Shown here: piece after piece, positions 1 through 7,820 of the stretch
Numbering within the stretch: the stretch's first letter is position 1
How the letters are laid out: every line of letters begins with the position of its first letter
Assembly (NCBI RefSeq): GCF_030824335.1
Contig: NZ_JAVBXX010000012.1
Span: 28,811 to 92,810, forward strand
DNA length: 64,000 bases
Reading direction: 5' to 3'
Source of the DNA: Azonexus sp.
GTDB lineage: Bacteria > Pseudomonadota > Gammaproteobacteria > Burkholderiales > Rhodocyclaceae
The notes under the pieces: model-generated
Seen by the model: the letters and a program-made list of their open reading frames with translations, nothing else
What the model was told of the DNA's origin: nothing
Databases searched by the model: none
Translations under genes and position numbers: made by a program

Positions 1-1
1 C

Positions 2-124
2 GGCGCATTTGCCGGAAAAAGCACGCTGGCCCGCCATCGACTGGTGTACGATGCTGCTGGCGACTTGAAAGAGTGCGGAATCCATGCTTTGGTCATCCGC
101 GCCAAGACGCCAGACGAAGTCTAA
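2..124 (+). CDS. BolA family protein, 3' end only
   Basis: The first bases form the last 40 codons of an open frame that ends in TAA at 122-124; its start lies outside the window. The visible tail (GAFAGKSTLARHRLVYDA, then a GIHAL block and a final TPDEV) resembles the C-terminal half of BolA/IbaG proteins, where a conserved RHR-(L/M)-VY segment and a final G(I/V)HAL...TP(D/E) element close the class II KH-like fold. BolA proteins work with monothiol glutaredoxins in iron-sulfur trafficking. The parvulin gene starts 41 bp further on in the same direction, a common neighbour of bolA in betaproteobacteria. The family call is fairly secure from the tail; the subtype cannot be told. Confidence 0.7.
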   Translation, partial: GAFAGKSTLARHRLVYDAAGDLKECGIHALVIRAKTPDEV

Positions 125-165
125 TTTTTGTTCTCTTTTTAGTTCACTCCACTCAGGACCCATTC

Positions 166-951
166 ATGTTCAAACTCACCTCCCTGGCTGCACTGCTGGT
201 TGCCGGCAGCCTTATCTCCGCACCAGCCCTTGCCCAGGGTAAGGCATTTGCCACGGTTAACGGCCAAGCCATTTCGCAGTCGGTCTACGACGCTTTTGTC
301 GCCGAGCAGAAAGCTCAGGGTGCCAAGGATTCCGCCGAGCTGAAGAACGCCGTCAAGGAAGAACTGGTACGCCGCGAACTGCTGGCGCAGGAAGCCAAGA
401 AGAAGGGCCTGGACAAAAAGGCCGACATTCAGGGCCAGGTCGAACTCGCCCGTCAGGCTGTGTTGATCCGCGCCTACCTGTCCGACTATGTGCGTGCCAA
501 CCCGATCAGCGATGCACAGTTGAAGGCCGAATACGACCTGATCAAGAATTCGCTGGGTAGCACCGAATACAAGGCTCGTCACATCCTGGTCGAGAAGGAA
601 GAAGACGCGAAAGCGATCATCGCCAAGCTGGAAAAGGGTGAAAAATTCGCCGACCTGGCCAAGCAGTCGAAAGATCCCGGCTCCAAGGACAAGGGCGGCG
701 AACTGGACTGGAGCTCGCCGAACAGCTACGTCAAGCCGTTTGCCGAAGCCCTGCCCAAGCTGAAGAAGGGTGAGTACACCAAGGCACCGGTGAAGACCGA
801 CTTTGGTTATCACGTCATCCAGGTCGACGACAGCCGCCCGCTGACGCCGCCGAGTTTCGACCAGGTCAAGCCGCAACTGCAACAGCGTGCCGGCCAGATG
901 CAGATCGAAAACCTGATCAAGGACCTGCGCGCCAAGGCCAAGGTCAACTAA
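166..951 (+). CDS. Secreted parvulin-type peptidylprolyl cis-trans isomerase
   Basis: A 261-residue protein with an N-terminal signal peptide (MFKLTSLAALLVAG, probable cleavage after APALA) followed by a SurA/PpiD-like N-terminal helical chaperone region (residues about 25-130) and one parvulin (rotamase) domain about 135-230, with the family signatures KARHILV, FADLAKQSKDPGS, GGELDW and FGYHVIQVDD. It should assist folding of periplasmic or outer membrane proteins. I chose ATG 166 rather than the in-frame ATG at 73 because only the former begins with a signal peptide; the 31 extra codons overlap bolA and look unlike protein. A strong intrinsic terminator follows at 973-1000, so the unit ends here. 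Confidence 0.88.
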   Translation: MFKLTSLAALLVAGSLISAPALAQGKAFATVNGQAISQSVYDAFVAEQKAQGAKDSAELKNAVKEELVRRELLAQEAKKKGLDKKADIQGQVELARQAVLIRAYLSDYVRANPISDAQLKAEYDLIKNSLGSTEYKARHILVEKEEDAKAIIAKLEKGEKFADLAKQSKDPGSKDKGGELDWSSPNSYVKPFAEALPKLKKGEYTKAPVKTDFGYHVIQVDDSRPLTPPSFDQVKPQLQQRAGQMQIENLIKDLRAKAKVN

Positions 952-972
952 GCCAGGCCACAGCCCTGCGAC

Positions 973-1000
973 AAGCCCACCACCCGGTGGGCTTTTTTTT
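973..1000 (+). terminator. Rho-independent terminator after the PPIase gene
   Basis: A perfect 9-bp stem (AAGCCCACC at 973-981 paired with GGTGGGCTT at 986-994) with a 4-base loop runs straight into a T tract that ends at 1000. It lies 22 bp after the stop codon of the PPIase gene and fits the textbook pattern well. Confidence 0.88.
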
Positions 1001-1083
1001 GTGCTGCAGCCGGCCGGGCAAAATCGGAAAAATTGATCCATCTTCATGCCATCAACGCCGGCTGGTGATCCAATGCCAGCCTG

Positions 1084-2307
1084 ATGCGCTTTCGATTCAT
1101 TTTTTTCCTGGGGTTCCTGCTGCACAGCCTGCCCGGCCAAGCCGAGCAGTTGCTGCAAACCTGGCTGGATGTCGCCCGGCCCGGCAGCGTGCTGCGCTTG
1201 CCGCCCGGCACCTACCGCGGACCGGCCATCATCGACCGGCCGCTGACGCTGGAAGGCAACGGTCAGGTGATCATCGACGGCGGCGGCAAAGGCACGGTAC
1301 TGACCATCAAGGCCGATCAGGTCACGCTACGCGGGCTGCATCTGCGCAACAGCGGCGATTCGCACGATGCCATCGACGGCGCGATCATGGCCGAAGGCAA
1401 GGGCTTGCTGATCGAGAACAACGTGATCGACGATGTGCTGTTCGGCATCTCGCTGCATCGGGTCAATGCCAGCACCGTCCGCCATAACCGCATCCGCTCC
1501 CGAGCCAGCGACGCGGCCGACCGCGGCGATGGCTTTCGCCTGTGGTTCAGCACCGGTAACCGGGTCGAGCACAACGACATCCGGCGGATTCGCGACATCA
1601 CGGTCAGCAACTCGCCGGACAACCGGTTCACCGGCAATCGCATTTACGACAGCCGGCGCGCCTTCAATTTTCTTTTTTCGCATCGCAGCGTCGTTGACCG
1701 CAATCATCTGGAACAGAACTCGACCGGCATCATTGCGCTCAATTCCGAAGATCTGCTGATCCGCGGCAACCGCATCCTGCACGCGATGGATGCCTCCGGC
1801 ACCGGCATTGCGTTGAAGGAAACCTCGGCCGCCATCGTGGTCAACAACGAAATCGTGCATTGTGCCCACGGCATCATGGCCGATTCGCCGATGGACCCTT
1901 ACAACCGCATCGTGCTGGTCAACAACCTGATCGCCCACAACCTGACCGGCATTTATTTCTACGGCGCGATGGGCGGCCATGTCGCGGTGGCCAATACTTT
2001 CCGCAACAATCTGTGGCCGGTCACCATCATTGGCGATGGCGACCCGCTGGATGACGTCTGGTGGGGCAATTACTGGGACGACTACCAGGGCTTCGACCGC
2101 AATGGCGACGGTTTCGGCGACTGGCCGCACAACCTGCTGGCCTACGCCGACCGCATCTGGATGGAAACGCCGCCGACCAAGTTTTTCCGCAACAGCATCC
2201 TGTTCGAGATGCTCGATTTCCTTGAGCGCCTGGCCCCCTTTTCATCGCCCACACTGATCCTGCGCGACCATGCGCCGCGCATGCAGCCCTATCCCGTCAA
2301 GCGCTGA
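1084..2307 (+). CDS. NosD-like periplasmic parallel beta-helix protein
   Basis: A 407-residue protein with a signal peptide (hydrophobic FRFIFFLGFLL, likely cleavage after GQA) and many short right-handed beta-helix repeats of the N-x-I/V-x-x-N type (NNVIDD, HNRIRS, HNDIRR, GNRIYD, NNEIVH). The C-terminal part carries the WDDYQGFDRNGDGFGDWP element that marks the NosD/NosD-like family, whose best-studied member helps mature the copper centre of nitrous oxide reductase. No nosZ, nosF, nosY or nosL is within the window, so a role in nitrous oxide reduction is not shown here; it may be an orphan paralog acting on another periplasmic substrate. Its 3' end overlaps the end of the convergent NTF2-like gene by 11 bp. 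Confidence 0.8.
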   Translation: MRFRFIFFLGFLLHSLPGQAEQLLQTWLDVARPGSVLRLPPGTYRGPAIIDRPLTLEGNGQVIIDGGGKGTVLTIKADQVTLRGLHLRNSGDSHDAIDGAIMAEGKGLLIENNVIDDVLFGISLHRVNASTVRHNRIRSRASDAADRGDGFRLWFSTGNRVEHNDIRRIRDITVSNSPDNRFTGNRIYDSRRAFNFLFSHRSVVDRNHLEQNSTGIIALNSEDLLIRGNRILHAMDASGTGIALKETSAAIVVNNEIVHCAHGIMADSPMDPYNRIVLVNNLIAHNLTGIYFYGAMGGHVAVANTFRNNLWPVTIIGDGDPLDDVWWGNYWDDYQGFDRNGDGFGDWPHNLLAYADRIWMETPPTKFFRNSILFEMLDFLERLAPFSSPTLILRDHAPRMQPYPVKR

Positions 2308-2719
2308 TCGCACGGCGCAAACCGCGCATCAACAGGCCGAGGCCGGGCATCTTCATGTACAACTCTTCCGCCGTATCCCAGTAATCGCGGTGGTAATTCA
2401 CCTTGCCGTCCGCAGCGAAGCGCAGATGGGACACTCCGTGCATCGCCTGCACCTTCCCCTTTCCCCACAAGCGCACACGGTAGTAAAAAACCCAGACCAG
2501 CATCGCGCCCTTGGCATCCACGATCTGCTCGGTCACGACAAAACGCGGTTCGTCCACCTGTTTGAACATGTGACTGAAAATCCGCTGAATCGCGGCAAGG
2601 CCGCGCACTTCGTTGAACGGGTCCTTGAACCAGGCATCCTCGGCATAGAAATCGGCAAACCGGTCGATCTTGTCCTGACTCAGCTCATGATAAAAACGGA
2701 TCAAGGGTTCAATTTGCAT
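2297..2719 (-). CDS. NTF2-like (SnoaL-type) family protein
   Basis: A 140-residue cytoplasmic protein with the nuclear-transport-factor-2-like alpha/beta cone fold pattern: an N-terminal helix ending in FADFYAEDAWFKDPFNEVRG, followed by beta strands such as RFVVTEQIVDAKGAMLVWVFYYRV and a C-terminal HRDYWDTAEELY. Members are small ligand-binding proteins or isomerases, and the reaction of this one is unknown. It is the last gene of the leftward operon that starts next to the LitR-type regulator, one base after the SDR gene. In comparable light-responsive clusters of other proteobacteria an NTF2-like protein sits beside an SDR and a DUF3833 lipoprotein, so joint action on a lipid or isoprenoid is an inference from context only. 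Confidence 0.82.
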   Translation of the reverse strand: MQIEPLIRFYHELSQDKIDRFADFYAEDAWFKDPFNEVRGLAAIQRIFSHMFKQVDEPRFVVTEQIVDAKGAMLVWVFYYRVRLWGKGKVQAMHGVSHLRFAADGKVNYHRDYWDTAEELYMKMPGLGLLMRGLRRAISA

Positions 2720-2720
2720 T

Positions 2721-3476
2721 TCAGCCTCCAGTCAGGCGACGAATCAGGGGAAAGTACCAACGGTAAGGCAAGAGGGCCAGAAACTTCATCAAACGGGTGA
2801 AACGTTTGGGAAAATGGATTTCGAAATTACCCGATTTCAGGCCGTCGACCGTAGCAATGGCCGCCTGCTCGGGGGTCAGCAAGGCCGGCATGGAAAAATC
2901 ATTTTTTGCCGTCAGTTGCGTCGCAACAAAACCGGGGTTGATCAACCAGACACCGATGCCTTGCGGCGCCAGATCCTGATACAGACACTCGGCAAAATGG
3001 ATCAAGGCCGCCTTGCCCGGCCCATAGGCCAGCGCCTTGGGCAAACCGCGATAACCGGCAACGCTGGCGACAAAGGCAATGCCACCGCCGGCCGGCAGAT
3101 CGGCCAGCACCACTGAGGTCAGGCGCATGGCGGCGTTGAAATTGACCGTCACCACCTGCTCGGCGACGGCCAGATCGAAGTTTTCGGCACGCATCGGCAC
3201 ATAGTCGCCGGCCAGATAAACCACCAGATCGATGCCGCCCCAGGCGTTAACGATGCGCAGCCGGGCACCGGCCAGACTGGCCGGCTCGGTCGCATCGCAA
3301 GGCAGCAACAAGGCATCGGCCAGCCCCAGTTCCTGCAACTTGTCGAGGCGGCGGGCCGACAGGGCCAGCCGGGCGCCGCGCAGCGCCAGCGCCTGAGCCA
3401 GTGCCGCCCCGATACCGCTGGACGCGCCGACCAGCCAGACGCGCTTGCCGCGCCAGTCGTCGATCACCGGGTTCAT
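2721..3476 (-). CDS. SDR family NAD(P)-dependent oxidoreductase
   Basis: A 251-residue classical short-chain dehydrogenase. The N-terminal Rossmann fold shows the glycine motif GASSGIGAAL (residues about 17-26), the central part shows NFNAAMRL and a Ser in VASVAG, and the catalytic Tyr-Lys pair occurs as YGPGK. The C-terminal tail is hydrophobic (LMKFLALLPYRWYF), suggesting membrane association. The substrate is not readable from sequence. Its ATG overlaps the stop of the upstream DUF3833 gene in an ATGA arrangement, so the two are translationally coupled, and it precedes the NTF2-like gene by one base. Confidence 0.88.
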   Translation of the reverse strand: MNPVIDDWRGKRVWLVGASSGIGAALAQALALRGARLALSARRLDKLQELGLADALLLPCDATEPASLAGARLRIVNAWGGIDLVVYLAGDYVPMRAENFDLAVAEQVVTVNFNAAMRLTSVVLADLPAGGGIAFVASVAGYRGLPKALAYGPGKAALIHFAECLYQDLAPQGIGVWLINPGFVATQLTAKNDFSMPALLTPEQAAIATVDGLKSGNFEIHFPKRFTRLMKFLALLPYRWYFPLIRRLTGG

Positions 3477-3994
3477 GGCTTGCTGAAGCTGAGGCTCACT
3501 TCACCCAGGCGGAAACCCCATTTCGACATGTAAGAGCGATTGAGCATGACCTTGTCGTCGATCAGGAACATCCAGTCGTCGAAATCGACGTGATAGACCT
3601 TGCCATCGACCGGCAAGGCCAGCACATAACGCCAGCGCAGCGCATTGCCGGCAACTTCGCCGATTGCCTCGCCAACCACATCGTCGGCCCGACCGCGGAA
3701 ACTGCCATCGGCCTGTTTGGTCAGCGTCCACACCCGGCGCGACTGGGTGCCATCGGACCAGCTGAAGTTTTCGTCGAGGATGCCGGTATCGCCCTCCCAC
3801 TTGGCGTCGATGGCCACATGGAAACGCTTCTGCACCTCGCCGCCACGCCCCTGGAACATTCCCCAGGCATCGAGCCGGCCGTTCAGATAGGTCTGCAGGT
3901 CAAGCGCCGGTTGCTCGGCCCGGTATTGCTCGACCCCCGGCGTAGCGCAGGCGCTCAGGCCGAGTGCCAACAGGGCGGTGCTCAGTAATTTCAT
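3473..3994 (-). CDS. DUF3833 family lipoprotein
   Basis: A 173-residue protein with a lipoprotein signal peptide: MKLLSTALLALGLSAC with a lipobox LSAC, then a DUF3833 body (LQTYLNGRLDAWGMFQ, FSWSDGTQSRRVW, WRYVLALPVDGKVYHVDFDDWM). The family has no known biochemical role. The open frame continues far upstream, but ATG 3994 is the start because it gives the lipoprotein signal and has a strong ribosome binding site (CTGGAGGT, about 6 bases upstream). It follows the MFS gene by two bases and overlaps the SDR start by four. As an outer or inner membrane lipoprotein in a lipid-modification operon it may bind or carry a lipid; that is inference. Confidence 0.86.
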   Translation of the reverse strand: MKLLSTALLALGLSACATPGVEQYRAEQPALDLQTYLNGRLDAWGMFQGRGGEVQKRFHVAIDAKWEGDTGILDENFSWSDGTQSRRVWTLTKQADGSFRGRADDVVGEAIGEVAGNALRWRYVLALPVDGKVYHVDFDDWMFLIDDKVMLNRSYMSKWGFRLGEVSLSFSKP

Positions 3995-3996
3995 GG

Positions 3997-5262
3997 TCAA
4001 ACCTCCAGAGAATGCCGCCAGCGCCACAACAGCGCCACGGCTAAAGCCTTGCACGCCAACGGCAGCAAGGCATAGGCAAAAGTCAGGGCGGGCAGCGCCT
4101 GGGTGCCGCCCGGTACGTAGCCCAGCCAGCCGAGCAAGGGCAAAGCCAGACCGGCGGCCAGCGCCAGGTTGAGCTTGGCGACGAAGTTCCATACGCCAAA
4201 GCAGGCGCCGGCCTGCCCCTGACGTTCGCCGAGGTCGGCCGCAATCGCCGCCGGCAAGGCCAGATCGGCCCCCAGCGCCAGTCCGGAAAGCAGGCAGATG
4301 ACGGTAAATGCCGGCACATCGCCCGGCCCGAGCAAAGCGGCACCGGCAAAAGACAGCATCGCCAGGCCCATTGCCAGCAGCCAGGCCTGCGTCCGCCCCC
4401 AGCGCGCCGCCAGACGCACCCACAGCGGCAGCGAAGCGGCGCCCGCAACAAAATACAAGGCCAGCAACAGGCCGCTCACCGCTTCGGCCTGCAATACGTC
4501 GGCGACGTAGAAGAGAAACAAGGTCGCCGGCAAAGCGGCGGCGATGCCGTTGGCAATGAACACCAGCAACAAGCGGCGGAAGGCGGTATCGGCCAGCACC
4601 CGGCGCAGGCTGGTCAGCAACGGCACCGGGGCCACCGTTTGCGGCGAGCCCCGGCCAACGCAGGCAAAGGTGGTAAGCGCCGCAATCAACAACAAGGGCG
4701 GCAAGACCCAAGCCAGGCGGGCGACCCCCTGCGCCGGGCTGCTCGCCAGCCAGGCCGGCAATGCGGCAGCAAGCACGACGCCAAGCAGGCCGAAGCCTTC
4801 GCGTGCTGCGGTCAAGCGCGTGCGCAAGGCCGAATCAACGCCAACATCGGCGCCCCAAGCCTGATAAGCGATGGTCGCCGCCGAATAGCCGAGGTAGGTC
4901 AGCGCCAGCGACGCCAGCAACCACAGCGCCCCCTGCGTTTGCGGCGGGTTGAGCAAGGCGACAAAGCCGACGCAGAAAGGCACCAGGGCAAGCGCCAGCA
5001 TTTGCCGACGCGGCAGACGATCCGCCAGCCAACCGAGCCAGGGATCGCTAAAGGCATCGAGCAGACGTGCACCGAGCAGGATGCCGCCAAGCAGTGCCAG
5101 CTCCATGCCGGTGGTCGAAGCGTAAAAACGCGGCACATGCACATAGATCGGCAATGCGGCAAAGGCCAACGGCAGGCCGAGCAGACCATAGGCCAGCACC
5201 TTGCTCATGGGTAGCGCTGCTGGCGCGGCGGTCGACGCTGGGCTGGCCGATGTTTTCGCCAT
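3997..5262 (-). CDS. MFS transporter, GPH/MelB-like
   Basis: A 421-residue polytopic membrane protein with about twelve hydrophobic segments. Features of the glycoside-pentoside-hexuronide type major facilitator group include the early ARLLDAFSDPWLGWLADR motif in the loop after the second helix and YQAWGADVGVD in the middle. Such proteins are usually cation-coupled symporters, but members found in light-responsive operons are uncharacterised, so the substrate is not called. ATG 5262 gives a short hydrophilic N-terminus before the first helix and overlaps the previous stop codon (TGATG). The neighbours are the chalcone-isomerase-like gene upstream and the DUF3833 lipoprotein downstream. Confidence 0.85.
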   Translation of the reverse strand: MAKTSASPASTAAPAALPMSKVLAYGLLGLPLAFAALPIYVHVPRFYASTTGMELALLGGILLGARLLDAFSDPWLGWLADRLPRRQMLALALVPFCVGFVALLNPPQTQGALWLLASLALTYLGYSAATIAYQAWGADVGVDSALRTRLTAAREGFGLLGVVLAAALPAWLASSPAQGVARLAWVLPPLLLIAALTTFACVGRGSPQTVAPVPLLTSLRRVLADTAFRRLLLVFIANGIAAALPATLFLFYVADVLQAEAVSGLLLALYFVAGAASLPLWVRLAARWGRTQAWLLAMGLAMLSFAGAALLGPGDVPAFTVICLLSGLALGADLALPAAIAADLGERQGQAGACFGVWNFVAKLNLALAAGLALPLLGWLGYVPGGTQALPALTFAYALLPLACKALAVALLWRWRHSLEV

Positions 5263-5879
5263 CAGCCGGGCCGCTGCAGCAAGGCCGCACGCAAATCGGG
5301 GGCGCTGGTTTGCGGGTCGAGCCAGATGGCAAAGAAACGGCGGGCGAATTCGGCATCGACGATTTCGCCGAGCGGCCGGCCATTGAACAGGAAGCCGGCA
5401 CGATCCGGGAGATAGACACCGAGAATATGGTCGCCCTCGCGCACATCGGGAAACAGCCTGCTCATCTGCTCGCCCCAGCGCTGCAAGGCGCCTGGCTCGG
5501 CCGCCAGTTTGCCCGCGAATCTGGCCATTTCCTTGACGCTGGCTTCGGCAATGGCACTGCCGGCAATCGTCCGCTTGTAGTCCAGACGCAGGGCCAGCGG
5601 CGGGCGCAGCGGATCGGCCGCAGCCCACAGCGTTGCCTCGTACACCAGAAAACCGAAGCGGCGAAACTGGCCGCTCCCCCAGCGCTGCAAGCCGGCGGTC
5701 GGATCGTTGCTGGCGAAAGCCAGCAAGGGGGCACCGGCCAGTGCCAGCACAAGCTGGCGCCGGCCGACATCGATTTGGCGCGCGTTTTTCGGCTTTTCCC
5801 CCGGTTGACCGCAAAATTCAGCACTGCGGGCAGCCGGCGCCACCAGATCAACGATGCGCGAGTTCAAATTGCACGACAT
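5262..5879 (-). CDS. Chalcone isomerase-like family protein
   Basis: The C-terminal 165 residues match the bacterial chalcone-isomerase-like family (FRRFGFLVYEATLWA, LRLDYKRTIAG, ILGVYLPDRAGFLFNGRPLGEI, FARRFFAIWLDPQTS). Bacterial members are generally exported and lack proven isomerase activity. A twin-arginine-like hydrophobic segment (RRQLVLALAGAPLLAFA) begins around residue 40 of this frame, so the real start may lie further in; however, no good ATG or GTG is close to it. ATG 5879 overlaps the end of the cfa gene and has a weak purine-rich site upstream; a GTG at 5843 is the alternative. Part of the doubtful N-terminus is encoded by a dispersed palindrome-like repeat (5788-5820), which may have displaced the original start. 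Confidence 0.75.
   Translation of the reverse strand: MSCNLNSRIVDLVAPAARSAEFCGQPGEKPKNARQIDVGRRQLVLALAGAPLLAFASNDPTAGLQRWGSGQFRRFGFLVYEATLWAAADPLRPPLALRLDYKRTIAGSAIAEASVKEMARFAGKLAAEPGALQRWGEQMSRLFPDVREGDHILGVYLPDRAGFLFNGRPLGEIVDAEFARRFFAIWLDPQTSAPDLRAALLQRPG
5788..5820. repeat. Dispersed palindrome-containing element, degenerate copy
   Basis: A stretch with GTTTTTCGGC, then CGGTTGACCGCA, then AAATTCA. The same order of blocks (TTTTTCGGC, CGGTCGACCGCA, AAATTCA) occurs at 28538-28575 in an unrelated intergenic region, and the core reappears as a perfect palindrome at 7649-7674. Here it sits at the junction of the cfa gene and the chalcone-isomerase-like gene. Confidence 0.5.
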
Positions 5880-7032
5880 CGATGTTTCCCGCCTTGAAAC
5901 CGGCTTCGCAATAACACAGGTAAAGCCGCCAGAGCCGGCGGAAGGTTTCGTCGAAACCGAGTTGCTGGATTTGCGGCCAGTTGGTTTCGAAAGCGTGCCG
6001 CCACTCGGCCAGCGTCCGGGCGTAATCCAGACCGAAAGCGTATTCCTGCTGCACGACCAGCCCAGCCTTGGCGGCGGCCCGGCGGAAGGCGCTGCGCGAC
6101 GGCAACATGCCGCCGGGAAAAATGTATTGCTGGATGAAGTCGGTGCCCTTGCGATAGGCCGGAAACAAATCGTCGCCGATGGTGATGCTCTGGATCACCG
6201 CCTTGCCGCCGGGTTTCAGCGCCTTGGCCACGGTCTGGAAATAACTGGGCCACCAGCGTTCGCCGACTGCCTCGAACATTTCAATCGACACTACATGGTC
6301 GAACTGCTCGGTCGTGTCGCGATAATCCTGCAGGCGCAAATCGGCCTGCGGCACGCGCTGCTTCGCCCAGTCCAACTGCGCCGGCGACAGGGTCAGGCCG
6401 GTCAGCTGCAAGCCGGATTGCACCGCCAGTTCGGCAAAACCGCCCCAGCCACAGCCGATTTCCAGCACCCGCTCACCGGGCTTGGCCTGCAGGCGCTGCA
6501 GGATGCGCTGGTACTTGGCGTGTTGCGCCGAGGCCAGCGAATCGGCCTGGCCATCGCGGTAAATCGCAGCGGAATAACTCATCGTCGGATCGAGCCACAG
6601 ACGGTAGAAATCGTTACCCAGATCGTAGTGAGCCATGATGTTGCGCCGGCTGCCGGCGCGGTTGTTGCGGTTCAGCCAGTGGCGCACCCGGGCTGCCAGC
6701 AATTGCCGCCAGGAACCGTACAGCGCCTTTTTCAGCACGGCCCGGTTGTTCGCCAGCAAGGTCAGCAAGGCGGTCAGATCAGGCGCTTCCCACAGGCCGT
6801 CGAGATAGGCTTCAGCCAGACCGATGTCACCGCGCGCCAGCACCCGGCTGAACAGCGTTTCATCATGCACGTGCAGTGTCACGCCATGTTCGCCATCGCC
6901 GAACAAGCTTGTCGAACCGTCGGGCAGGCGAATTTCCAGCAGGCCGCCTTGCAAATTTTCGAGCAAATCAAAAACGATGCAGGTATCGCGGGCCAGACGT
7001 TCGCTGCCGCGCAGGATCAAGGTATTACTCAT
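5848..7032 (-). CDS. cfa: Cyclopropane-fatty-acyl-phospholipid synthase family methyltransferase
   Basis: A 394-residue SAM-dependent enzyme of the Cfa/mycolic-acid cyclopropane synthase family, which transfers a methylene group from SAM to the double bond of unsaturated phospholipid acyl chains at the inner membrane. Visible signatures are the N-terminal Cfa region, HYDLGNDFYRLWLDPTMSYS, the SAM-binding VLEIGCGWGGFAE, the FDHVVSIEMFEAVGE block and the C-terminal PGGMLPS. ATG 7032 overlaps the DUF1365 stop codon (ATGA). In light-inducible clusters of Pseudomonas and relatives a cfa paralog lies beside DUF1365 and an FAD oxidoreductase, so this may be a specialised paralog, perhaps making furan or branched fatty acids, rather than the housekeeping enzyme. 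Confidence 0.86.
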   Translation of the reverse strand: MSNTLILRGSERLARDTCIVFDLLENLQGGLLEIRLPDGSTSLFGDGEHGVTLHVHDETLFSRVLARGDIGLAEAYLDGLWEAPDLTALLTLLANNRAVLKKALYGSWRQLLAARVRHWLNRNNRAGSRRNIMAHYDLGNDFYRLWLDPTMSYSAAIYRDGQADSLASAQHAKYQRILQRLQAKPGERVLEIGCGWGGFAELAVQSGLQLTGLTLSPAQLDWAKQRVPQADLRLQDYRDTTEQFDHVVSIEMFEAVGERWWPSYFQTVAKALKPGGKAVIQSITIGDDLFPAYRKGTDFIQQYIFPGGMLPSRSAFRRAAAKAGLVVQQEYAFGLDYARTLAEWRHAFETNWPQIQQLGFDETFRRLWRLYLCYCEAGFKAGNIDVVQFELAHR

Positions 7033-7799
7033 GGTGTCGACTCCGGAAGGGGTGGGTTGCCCGGCGCCTTGGCCGAGACAGCGCCGCGAAACGGCACGCC
7101 TTTCAGCCATAGCTTGAGGGCTTGCCAGTGAATTCGGCTGATCACGCCAAGCGTCAGGAAAGGCATTTTCAGAAAGGCGGTGAGCAGGGCTGAGACAGAC
7201 CAGGCCTGCGCCTTGCCGGAAATCGAGGTGAGCAACAACTCGCCCTCGGCGTCGTCGTAATCAATGCGCGCCAGCTGCACCGCCCGGTCACGCTGAAAAC
7301 GGAAGCGATAGCCGCCTTCGACTTCATTGAAGGGTGAAACATGGAAAATCTTGTTGGCCGTCATCTCGTCGCCATCGCGCAAAGCCTGTCCATCGCGATG
7401 CAGCAGATAGCTGTAACTGCCGCCAAAAGTGTTGTTGACCTCGGCCAGGATGGCGATGGTCTGGCCGGCGCGGTCATGGCAAAACCAGAAGCTGACCGGA
7501 TTGAAGACATAGCCGAGGACGCGCGGAAATGTCTGCAACATGATCGCGCCATCGCTCGGCAAACCATGCTGGCGCAGCAGATTTTCGATCCAGGGCAGCA
7601 GCGGGCTGCCATCGCGCGGGCCATGGTCCTTGCTGCGGAAACTGAGCAGATTTTTGCGGTCGACCGCAAAAATCGCGCAATTTGCCGACGCCAGATCGCG
7701 CACCGGCAACTGCACGTAGAACACCGGATACACGAAGGCATTGACCGCCGGGCGCAGGCGGCGATGCATGACGTGACCGAAGAAGAGTTGCGGACGCAT
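7029..7799 (-). CDS. DUF1365 domain-containing protein
   Basis: A 256-residue member of DUF1365, recognised by RPQLFFGHVMHRRLRP, FVYPVFYVQLPV, the FRSKDHGPRDG block, PRVLGYVFNPVSFWFCHD, AEVNNTFG and KIFHVSPFNEVEG. The family is nearly always beside an FAD-dependent amine-oxidase-like protein and a Cfa-type methyltransferase, as here, and is thought to act with them on fatty acids; the chemistry is not established. I use ATG 7799; a GTG at 7820 immediately after the upstream stop would add seven residues. The codons for FAVDRKN form a perfect 26-bp DNA palindrome (7649-7674) shared with intergenic repeats elsewhere. Confidence 0.85.
   Translation of the reverse strand: MRPQLFFGHVMHRRLRPAVNAFVYPVFYVQLPVRDLASANCAIFAVDRKNLLSFRSKDHGPRDGSPLLPWIENLLRQHGLPSDGAIMLQTFPRVLGYVFNPVSFWFCHDRAGQTIAILAEVNNTFGGSYSYLLHRDGQALRDGDEMTANKIFHVSPFNEVEGGYRFRFQRDRAVQLARIDYDDAEGELLLTSISGKAQAWSVSALLTAFLKMPFLTLGVISRIHWQALKLWLKGVPFRGAVSAKAPGNPPLPESTP
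7649..7674. repeat. Perfect 26-bp palindrome inside the DUF1365 gene
   Basis: The left half is GATTTTTGCGGTC (7649-7661) and the right half is its exact reverse complement, with no spacer. The GTCGAC centre and flanking CGG/CCG and A/T runs match the dispersed elements at 5788-5820 and 28538-28575. Because it is palindromic, the same residues are encoded whichever way it is inserted. Confidence 0.75.
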
Positions 7800-7820
7800 G
7801 ATGACCCCGGAGTGTTTCAC

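Noticed and set aside
139..1158. Long - strand open frame opposite the PPIase gene
   Set aside because: It spans the PPIase gene, its terminator and the start of the NosD-like gene; composition is that of an antisense shadow.
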